From positions 1 to 24,554 of the IMG/VR virus record IMGVR_UViG_3300012936_000159: DNA of 24,554 bases. The stretch is one strand, 5' to 3'. Source of the stretch: a virus. Made by a program: the position numbers and the translations under genes. The first letter of the stretch is position 1. Every line of letters starts with the position of its first letter. Below are positions 7,479-19,400 of the stretch, one piece after another. The notes under the pieces were generated by a model. It was not told the origin of the DNA, searched no databases, and saw only the letters and a list, made by a program, of their open reading frames with translations.

Positions 7479-10400
7479 GTGAACGTCAAGTAAAAGCAAC
7501 TAATGCTCCGTTGATTACCAGACCAGGTGAAAGCAAAGAATTTTTAGGTACAAGAAATGTTGTGGACTTTCTTCCACAGATTTTTCAAACCACAGTAAAC
7601 AAATCATTCTTAGACACTACACTTGAACAGTTGATGAGTTCAGGTAGTTTGCTTGCAGTCAGTAACTATGTTGGTAGTACACAATCACGTTCTGCTACAG
7701 AAGATTATCATCTAACAAATAGAAGTTATACTGATGCTGTACAGTTTGTTACAGGTGCAGTAAACAAAGACGCTGATCAAAATATTACACAAGCACTCAG
7801 CTATGATGATCTTGTAAATCAGATTACAGTACTTGAAGATGATGCTAAACAACACAACAACTCACTCAACGAGCAAGGCTATACGCTGAACTTGCCAATC
7901 AACTACGACATGTTTATAAACTATCACAAGTATTTTTGGCTTGTTGATACAATGCAACCTTGTGACCTAGTTTACAATTTTGCAAACCCGCTTACAAACA
8001 TCGACGATATAATTGGACTAACTTATTACACCACACCAACACTAGACAATGGTAAAACATTGGAACTGCAAAACGGCATGAGAATTCGTTTCAAGCCAAT
8101 ACGACAAGATGTATTTCATCAATCAGTGGTGGGCAACACAACATTTACATTGACCATAAACGGTGCAACATATAGAAAAGTTTATGTAGATAATATTATA
8201 CAAACAGAAGGTGTAGACTACACAATTGTAGGAACAACACTAACACTTACTTCAGCACCAGCACTAACAACAGAAGTACAAGTTGATCATTATTGGGCCA
8301 ACGGTACAAACTATCATGTGGGAGACATTTACATTGTCGACGGCATTGGCACTGAGAAAGGTCTGTGTCTTACTAGACAGTTTGAAAGTTCTCGCAGAGC
8401 TGACAGTTATGAAGTAAGAGAATTTTTGAGTCACACAGTTTATACCAGTCAAGAGCCAAGTACATTTGATGGAGACAATCAAAACTTTGACTTTGATCCA
8501 TATGACATCAGAGAATTTAGAAATGTAGACAGAGATTATGTTTGTGAACAGCGTTTTGCAACAGATAGCAGTGCATGGGCTAGAACAAACAATTGGATAC
8601 ATGAAACTGCCGCACAAGCCGCACTGGACTTTCAAGGCGAAGCGTACAGTGATTGGCTTGCAGAACCTTACAGAGCTGTTAGACCTATTATTGAATTTCG
8701 TGCTAACATTGAAAAATACAATTTTGGTACAAGACACATTCATAATGTTACACATCTACACGAAAGCACAGCAGACCCTGCTACAACTATTGTTGGACAA
8801 ACTGCCTGGACACACATGGGCAACATTACAAACAACTGGACAATAGGACAGGGATATGTGATTGGAGAAAAAGTAAAATTTACACTTGGCGGTGAAACCA
8901 GTTACTATGAGTGTGCTGAAACACACGGAGAAAGTTACAATCCAACTTACTTTGAAAACAGACGCTGGTGGAGACAAATAAATCCATTGGAAGTACAGAC
9001 AGGCGATACTATTTTGTTCTTGGGTACAACAAACACAACGTATGCAAACAAGATTTTTAGAGTAGGAGGTGTTAGCACTAGCATTACACTTACAGAAGTT
9101 TACGGTCCTAGCAGTACTGCATTGGTGAGTGGTGACAAGATTTTAGTTGTACATGGATACAACGACGAGCAGTTCAACAACAGTGAATCAACAAAGCCTT
9201 ATGAAGGCAGTGAGTGGCATTGGGATGGCACTGCATGGAACTATAGCAGTCAGAAGATGCACAAAAGCGCAGGACTTCCTATTCAACTTTATGATATCGA
9301 TGGTGTCAAACTTGATGACACTACAACATATCCTGAAAGTACATTTACAGGTGACGGTGTTTTTGATTATGGAAAAAGTTCTACAAGTCCAGTTGACCAC
9401 GCACTAGGTTTTAGTCCAAGTTACGTAGACTACGGTAACACACCAGGATTAGATTTTGCATTTGGTGCAGGAGCTATACGCTATAACTATGTAATATTTG
9501 ACCAAGACAATGATGTAAAAGTTACAAAAGAAATTCCAGGATATTATTTTTACAAAAACTTAGATACTAATAGATATGAAAATACTTGGAGTTTGATTAG
9601 AAACGCACAGCCAGTAAAAAGACACGCACAAAAAATTGTAGATGCAGATAAAAGTACAGTACAGTTTGATCTAGGAACAACTGATGTAGCAATTGGTAGA
9701 ACTATTAGATTTACAAAACGTTTGGGACAACTGGTAGCACACTATGAAAGTCCAGCTAGAATGGACGAAATAAACGGTCAATATCCTACACTGTACATGA
9801 GTAGAAATAAAAACTACGATATCAAAACACAATTTTTCCAAAGTGAGATTGAGTTTGTAAATTTTGATGGCACAGCATTGGGTGCTGGCATTACAAGAAC
9901 AGCAGGCACAGGTGACGATTTTCAATTGCAAATTGTTGCTCCAACTTACGATGCATTCAAGTATAGACTAACAGCATCACCAAACACATACGGTATGATT
10001 TATTTGGATGATAATACTGCTGATTATAATTTTGTTGTTACAAAAAACAGCGTTGTCAACACAACAGATTGGACCTACAGCAACGGAGTTGTTACTGTAA
10101 ACACCAATGCGCTTGCAACAGATGATGTTTGGGAAGTCACATGGCACAGTGATTCAACACTTAGCGATACAGCAGACGGCGAATTTATGCCAGCTGACAC
10201 ACACATTTACAATCCTCAAAACAAAAAACTAAGCACAGCTAGTTTTGGTGATATGATTGAACACATGAGAGATCAAATGGAAAGCATGCCAGGCTTTACA
10301 GGCGATTACTTTGGTGACAACAACTACAACAAACGTGCAAGAGTACATGAATATGGCGGTACTATTAGACAACAACCATTTAGTACAGAACTTATTGGTC

Positions 10401-13400
10401 AAATGAACATGGATACTGATACACACGCTATCAGTAGTTTGAAGTATGCCAGCAACAGTTACAGAAGATTCAAAAATCAATTCACACAAAAAATGCAACA
10501 ACTGCACAACACAGTGGACATCACAACACCAGTATACGAATTGGTGGACCGTGCTCTTGAAGAAATTACTATAGGTAAAGATGCTAACAGTCCATTTGCT
10601 AACAGCAACATGGCTATGTTCAAAGAATATGAAAGTGTTCTCAACACATACCATCCAGGTCCTGGACAAACATGGGATCTACCACATGCAGTTAGTACAT
10701 ATGACGATGCAAAAAATCACGTACAAGTATTTGTCAGTGACAATGGTGTTTGGAGACAATTAGAAAAAAGTGAATATACACTGACTGCGTATAATGTTAC
10801 AATTACTACAACATTTCCAAATAGTAGTCCTTTTGAAATTCGCTGGTATCCTCAAAATGCTGTGAGCTATATTCCTAGCAGTGCAGTAAAACTAGGATTG
10901 ATAAAACCATATCAGCCTAGCTCAAACCTGTCATATGGTGTAGACAGTGCAATACTAGGACATGACGGAAGCATTCATATCAAAACAGGCAGTGAACTTT
11001 ATGATAGAACCAGCAGTAGTTTTGATATTGTTAGTGCGGCACTTTGGGATTTAGAACTTAGAATTTGGAACAATCTACAAGATGATTTCAGCAACATCAT
11101 TGAGTACGAGCATATTATGCCAAATGCTAACATTGGTACTCCTCACAGTTGGACAGACTTGAACAATGCACTTGAAAACGATTGGGTAAAGTTCAAAGCA
11201 CGTAATAGTATTACTACACTTACACCAGCTGGATATTTTACATCAGATGAATTTACATGGAACTATAGCAGTGTAGGTCCTGGCATTGCTGGATACAAAG
11301 GCTTGTACAACTATTATTTCAATACAGATAGACCACACATCACTCCTTGGGAAATGTTTGGATATCACATAAAGCCAGCTTGGTGGGATACTCACTACAG
11401 TTGGAGTGCAGGTCCAAAGCGTACAGCTCTTATATCTGCACTAAAATTTGGACTATACAATGATCCTTCACAGCCAGCTAAACAAGATCCACGTTGGAGT
11501 TATAGATGGTTTGACTGGAGCGCAAATGACCTAGTTACTACAGCTGGTGTACTAAATGGTCCAGTAACCAGTGGATTGGTTTCTGCACCCACTGCAATAA
11601 ACAGAGCCAAAGACTTTGTGTTTGGTGATTGGGGTCCTGTAGAAGATCAATGGAGACGTAGCAGTGAAGGTAAAATTGCACTGTTTACTGCACTTATGAA
11701 AATTAGACCACTGTGGATTACAAACACATTCTTCAGCAGTAACAAACGCAAAATAAAACAAGACGGAAACTGGAATACACCTATTATCTACAACAGCGAT
11801 TTCAATCAGTTGATAGATCACACCAAGCCTTTGCTAAGTTCTACTACTTACGAAGGTGGCATAATTGAAAGTGTTAGAATTGCAGATGCTGGCAGTGGAT
11901 ACATAAACCCTCCAGTGCTAAAAGTTTATGATAACTTTGGAAGCGGTGCTACTCTACGTGCATATGTTACAAGTGCTGGAACAATAAGAGCAGTAGAAGT
12001 TACAAATCCAGGCAGTAATTATTTTAGCAAGCCTGTGATTCTTCAAGACCCTGCGGGCAACGGATCACTAGAAGCAGTTATAAAACAAAACGCTAAACGT
12101 TACTTTATTGGACTTAGCAACGCAATGGTAGAATACGCAAAGTTCAACAACACAAGCGTAACTCAACTAACAGAAAGATTCAGCAGACTAGACTTCAGTC
12201 CTATACTAAAAACTGGAGGCTTTATCAACGCAGGTGGCAATCAGTTTATACTAGAAAGCAGTCAAGACAAAGGCAGTGTTGTAATACCAGAAGAAAATGC
12301 AAAGATTGTACTCTACAACAGCAAGCCAGTTGACGAACTGTTTATTGGTGGTATAACAGTTACAAAAACCAGCACAGGATATAAGATCAACGGATTTGAC
12401 AACGAAACATATCAATTTGTATACTATAATCCAAACACAGGAAGCATGAGAACCACAGTAACACAAGATAGTGTCAGTGTTATTCGTTATGCTGTATATG
12501 ATACAATTGAACAAACATTGGATTACAATGATGAGTTTTATAATGTTCAAGAAGTGTACAACTTTATATTAGGCTACGGCGAATATCTAAAATCAAAAGG
12601 TTATGATGCCAACTGGAGATCACAAGGCGTAAACTTTGTAGCATGGGCGGCTGGTGATATGTCAACACCAATTACATTGATGCCAAATTCAGAATCAATT
12701 GTAGTACCAGAGCCTAGCAGAGGTTACTATGACAATATTGAAAACAAGTATGATGCAGTGTACAACCTAGTTGACATCAACGGCAAACAAATCAGCAGTG
12801 ACAGCGTTGTATTTTTACGCAACACTGCAAACAAAGATCAAACAACAAGCATTATTGTAAAAGACAGCACCAAAACAGCAATTTATGGTATTAGACTTTA
12901 CATAGTTGAAACAGAACACACAGTTGTATTTGACAACAACACAGATTTTGATGACACAGTTTATGATAGTGCATTGGGTCAAAGACACACAAGGATTATT
13001 TGGAAAGGTAGTAAAACTAAAAACTGGAATGGTAAACTACATGCACCAGGTTATATTATTACCAGCGATGATGTTATTGAAAACTTTGATACAGTAGCAA
13101 GAGAACTGGATCAATACTACGGAAAGACAAATACAATCAGCAACAAACAAATTGCTGATGTTGCAAAGTTCAACAGCGGATACAACAAAGCTGATTGGGC
13201 TACGCAACTGAAGCTGGACGACGACACAGCATTTGATCTCTACAAAGGCGGACTAAAGTATCAAGGTACACGCTACAGTTTAGATGCGTTTATGAAAAAC
13301 AAAGCCTTGTTTGGAGCAGATGCTACAGCAAATCTATTTGAAGAATGGGCTGTACGCACAGCAGACTATGGTGATGTACGTAGCAGAGATACTATAGAGT

Positions 13401-16400
13401 TTGAACTGAACACAACAACACACGTTACCAGTCCACAGCCAATTAGATTCAACGCTGATACCACAGTAGTTGATGCACTAACTGACCTTACAATTGACAT
13501 TAGTAATAGCAGTGACTTGTTGGTAACAGGAGATGTAAACAATGTGTTTACAACCAGACCTGCAAGAACTTACACCAAGTCAACTATTAGCGATGAAGCA
13601 CAATACGCTGGAGATTTTATTACAGCAGGTCTACCGCTGACAAATGAAACAGATTATCGTGTGCTAACCAAAGACCACTTTACACAGTTTCCAACTCCAG
13701 CAAATGATGCTTATATTTTTGATGGTGAATGGCAGGACATTGACCAATGGGATAACAAGACCAGTTACAAGTTCAATGACAAAGTAATTTACGTGGGTAG
13801 AGTTTGGGAAATGGTTGACCCAGATGGAGCAAGTGGACTGAACAGACCAAATGATCCTATCTCAGTAACAGGCACAATTACACTACCAACAATTAGTAGC
13901 AGTGGTGGTACATTGATCATTGACGGAACAAGTGTACAGCTAACTAAATCTGTACAGAGTACAACAAACAATGTAATAAACGTTATTGGTACTAATAATA
14001 TTGGCGGCAGTAGTTTAGTAACAAACGGTAGCACAGTAATATTTGGCGAAAGCAGTGGTGTTGCTAGAACAGTTACATTTTCAAACAGCGTTACCACAAC
14101 AACATTCAATAACATTGTAAAAAATGGTACAGTAACAAATCCAGTAATTCAAGGTAGTGCAACCAAAACACTTATTATTGATGGCACTACAGTAAACTTC
14201 AATGATGTAGTAAACACTACTTCAAATATTACTGCACAAGTTGCATGGGAAAATGCGTTCAATACTAGCTGGACAATAAACACAGGTCAAATTTCAGCAG
14301 AAGCGTCAAACAGAATCAATGACTTGCAAGCACTCAAAGTTCAGTACATAAGTGCAACTAATCCTTCAGGAAGCGATTGGATTGCCTTTATGACCAGTTA
14401 TTACAGTCAGAGTGATGCAGGACTAAATCTTAGTTTCTTACTCAGTGAGCATGCAACTGCTTCTGTAACTTATATTACACAACTTGAAAGTTTTATAGCC
14501 AGAGACGTAACAGTTATCAACAATGTGTTGAATAGAACATATGTCGCGGCAGACGTAATCAGCGGTGTTACAGTTATTCCAGCACAAGATATTACTGACA
14601 CACAAAATGCAGTGGACAATGGCGCATATATGACAGGATTCAAAAATTATATGCTGGACATTTCCAATGCTGGATCGCTACTACAAACTTTCACAGTAGT
14701 TACAACAGAAAATACCACTGGATTCAAAGTTTATCAGTTGAATGATATTGTACAAGAGATTACCAGTGCAGGTGTTCCTAACGTAACAGCAAGTGCAGTA
14801 GGCTCTATATTGCGCTTGACAAAAACTACAACTACACCTACTAACGCATTTAGTTTGACAGTCAGTGTTGGTACTGCTAACACAGATGTTGGATTTAGCG
14901 GTGTTACAGAAACAATCAATGCAACCAGCACTAGTACAATAACCAATCCTAACCTCACACTATCACAGGTTGTAAATCAAATCAACACTGCAAGTATTAC
15001 AGGTGTTACTGCACAAGTAGCCAGCAATGGCACAAGTTTGCAAATCAACTGTAACCTAGCAACACTGTTTATTGGTAGTGGTACTGCTAATGGTGTAATA
15101 GGACTCACAGCAGGTGTTATTCCAGCAAGCACTACAACTACAACAACTGCGGTAAGTTTGAATCTAACAGATATTATTGGCGCAATCAACAATGCAAGTA
15201 TTAGTGGTGTAACAGCAAGCAACAACAACAATAGATTGGGCATTACCAGTAACAATGCAACACTTGTAATTGGAGCAGGAACCAGTAACAATGATGTTGG
15301 ACTTACTGCACAAACATACAGTGCAGTACAAGGCACAGTGAGCAACGTTTTCAATGCAGTTGTAAACGGAACACAAGTGTTCAAAGAGATGCCAAACGAT
15401 CCAAACATATTCAGCATTTGGGTTGCAGACAACAGTGACCAAGGCAACTTCAACAAGGGCTATGCAGTTTATCAGACCATGGATTTTGGAATGTATGCAA
15501 GTCGTGCATGTGCTGGTATTACAGCAGATGATGATGCACAAATTACAGTTACAAGATATCCTAACACTGTTACCCAAGCACACAATTTACAAGCAGGCGA
15601 CTACGTGTTTATTACTGGTAGTACCACTGTTCCTAATATTGATGGTATACACAAAGTTACAGGCGCTGATCCTAACAATGCTAACAAATTTTTCATTGAT
15701 GAATTTATTGAACAAGAAGGCGGAACAGGTAATATCTATCCTTTGAGAAACTTGAGATTCAGTGACTTTGCAAGTTTACAACAAGCCGCCACTGCACAAG
15801 TCAATGGAGTTTATACTCATAACTTTGCAGGCATAAGACAAAACAATACCAACACACCAATTTATGCTTATGTTGATAGAATTAGTACCAGCGATGATAG
15901 ACCAGCAGTTTATCGTTGGACAGGAACATTCAATGACAGCGTAGGTCACATCAATGGACAGTGGCTTCAAGTTAGAATTGGAGATGTGCAAGCAAGAAAT
16001 GATCTTGTTGAGAATGTAAAAATTTATGATGCAATTACTGAAACAACAATTGCACAACTAGAAACATATGATCCAGCAAAAGGAATTTTGTTTGGATTTA
16101 TTCAAGAAGAGATTGATTATATCTTTACAGCAGATGTTGCAGGATACAATTACAATACTATTGATGGAAGTATTCCTAATACACAAGCATGGGGATCAGC
16201 ACAAGTTGGCAAACGTTGGTGGAATCTAAACACAGCAATTTATTTGGACTACGAACAAGGTAGTACTGATTATAGACAAAACAATTGGGGCAAACTATTT
16301 GACGGTGCAAGCATTGACGTTTACGAATGGACTCGCAGTACAGTTCTTCCAGAACAGTGGAGTGAAAATGTACAAAGAGGACTAGTGGTTGATGGTAGAG

Positions 16401-19400
16401 TTGCAAGTGGTGAAGCCTACAACAATGTAATCAACGGTGAAGAACTTTACAACTGGGTTGAAGAAAGTTATTACAATCCAAAAACACGTAGAACAGAAAC
16501 TTACTTTTACTTCTGGGTCAAAAATAAAATCAATCACTACGGAAACAGAGATTACAACACATATCAATTGAGCGTACTGCTATCAAATCCAAACAGTTTT
16601 GATATTGCATGGTGTGCTGGTAGTGGAAGCAATGTATTGTTTGTAAGCAATGCACAGCGTTTCTTGACCAAGAACAGCGTAGCACAGTTGAATCTATCAT
16701 ACGAAAGCAATGCAATGCCATTGCAAGAATGGACATTGATCAGTGAAGATGATCCAGACCAGCGCATACCAGAATATCTACACATAAAAATACGTGACAG
16801 TTTAGCTGGGTTCAACAATTACAAAGAAAGATTCGACTATACAACTTGGAGCAACACAACCATTTACACAGCAGATGTAGTAGTACAAGAAGGCACTAAT
16901 TTTTATCTAAGTGTGCAAGGATCCAATCAAAACAATCAACCAAGTTTGGATACTGCACAGAGTTATTGGAGTAGAATTTATGACTTCGATACTGTAGAAA
17001 GTACACAAGGTGATGACATTGATGTGTGGAGAGGTCAAATGCTACCTGACTTGAATCTGCACAAGCACAATCGTTATGGACATTTGATTCGTCCAAGACA
17101 AAGTTTGTACAGAGATTTAGTTGAAGCTAGACAAAACTTTGTTTACAAACTAAACGAACTACTAGGAGAAATTTTGCTAGTAGATGAAATGCAAGATTGG
17201 GAGCAAGTATTCTACAAAGAATATGTAAAAGGTATAGTAACATACAAAACATCCAAGTATTGGAACTTTGCGGATTGGCGTCTAGTAGAAAGAGATCACA
17301 ATGATGTTATAACATTTGAATTTGACACTAACATTGTTGCTGATGTAGCATACAATGACTATCCAAAAATGATAGCAGACACAAGTCAATCTGAGAACAC
17401 ATACGCTCTAGTAAAAGTAGTGCCACACAGCGATGGCATCAACAGACCTGAGACTTATCGTTATGATGGCACACAGTGGAAACTAGTACACAAACAAAAA
17501 GCAACAATTGCGTTCAGTGAAGAAGTTTGGAATCAAAGCAAGTTTGGACATGGATATGATGCACAAGGTTTTGACATTACACCATTTGATAGTGGTAGCA
17601 GTGACATACTAAGTACACTGTTTGATGACTTGCGCAACAAAGTGTTTATCAATACACACAGACTCAAGTACAACAAACTATGGTTCAGTTGTTTGTTGCA
17701 GGCAGTACTGCAAAACACAACCAGCGACTTTGCATTCAAAACAACTTATGTAAAACTAAAAGTACAACACCCAGTATTGACAAACAGAACACATTACGAA
17801 AGATATCACATCAGTATTGTTGAAGATTATCTACAGCAAATCAAACCATTCCACACAAAAGTACACAGTGTAATGGACAGCAATACACTGGGCGAAGGCA
17901 TCAGCGTTGAAATTGATGACAAGAACCATTCAAAAATGCTTGTTGAAATGCGTAGACTGGATCACAGCTTGAGAAGTTGGCAGTGTGATATTATATTGAA
18001 CGGAGGTGACTTTGGTTATACTCCTGGCAATGAAGATGTTAGTTTGTTCACAACGGTTGACGCAGACTACGATATCATATATAATGGCAACAAGTTTGAC
18101 CAACCTGCTTGTGAGTGGGAGGGCGATGAACTTTATCCTGTAGACTATACTGAAAACATTAGTATTGCTGTACAAACAAATGCACAAGGCATGGTTATAG
18201 CAGGTCCAACTCATAGTGTTGCGGCACAAGAAAATAATCCTAGAGGAATAACATTCAACAACGATGGAACAAAAATGTTTGTTATTGGCGCGGCAGGTGA
18301 TGATGTGAATGAATATACACTTTCAACAGGATTTGATTTATCATCTACAGTTACTTTTATAGACAGTTTTGCAGTTACACAATGTCCAAATCCAACCGCA
18401 GTAAAATTTAACACAGATGGTACAAAGATGTTTGTAACTGGTACGGGCAATAATAATGTTCACGAGTATGCACTGTCAACAGGCTTTGATGTGTCAACTG
18501 CAAGCTTCACACAAACACTGGTCACCACTGTAGACAATGATCATTTTGGACTAGACTTTAAAGATGATGGTACTAAAATGTATATCACAGGAAATCAAAA
18601 TGACAAGATATATGAATTTGATTTATCATCTGCGTTTGACATTTCAACAGCAACATTCAATCAAGATTTATACTTAGGTGCAACAGACTTTGAACCATTT
18701 GGTATAGAATTCAACCCTACTGGAACAAAAATGTTTATAGTTGGCACACTTGGTAATGGCGTAGATTTATTTAGACTGACAAATCCTTGGGATATTTCAA
18801 CAGCAACACATGCAGAATTTTACCTATTAGGAGCTAATCCTTCAGGTATACATTTCAATCCTACTGGTACAAAAATGTTCATTGTAGGAAATCTTGGAGA
18901 TAGAGTTGAAGAATTTGGTCTTACAGTACCGTATGAATTTACAACCAGTAGCATTGCTACAGCAGATACTAGATCATTTAGAATAAACTACTATGAGCCA
19001 ATGGGTATTGAAGTTAGTAACGTGATTGTTGACAATAAGAAAACTGTTCTAGCAAGTGATATAACAGCTACAGCAACTGATATTCCAGTTACCAATGCTA
19101 GCGTACTTGACCAACCAACAATTACAACAGGTCATGGAGCACCTAATAGGAATGGTGTTGTATGGATTGGAACAGAAAGAATTGAATACGGTGCAATTGA
19201 CGATAACTCAGATACGCTGAAGTTCTGTGTTAGAGGTACACTAGGTACAGGTCAAAAAGCACACACAAGTGGAGACACAGTTATCAACAGTGGCAACACT
19301 ACAAAGATTCCAGCACTAGAGAAATTCTCACATTATGGAGATAATTTGCGCATGGCATACAATGACAGCGGAATTACACTAGCTGACCCAGGAATTACAC

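Noticed and set aside
8264-8755. 163-codon antisense open frame inside the giant gene
   Set aside because: Long antisense frames arise here because the AT-rich + strand genes use few codons that give reverse stops. It is Cys- and Ser-rich with no motif and no promoter.
14977-15456. Antisense Leu/Val/Pro-rich frame resembling a membrane protein
   Set aside because: Its hydrophobic look comes from reading the Thr/Asn-rich repeats backwards; the sense-strand repeat explains it.
18233-18960. Regular ~150-base spacing as a CRISPR-like or recombination array
   Set aside because: The spacing reflects protein repeats in one open frame; the DNA copies are diverged and there are no spacers.
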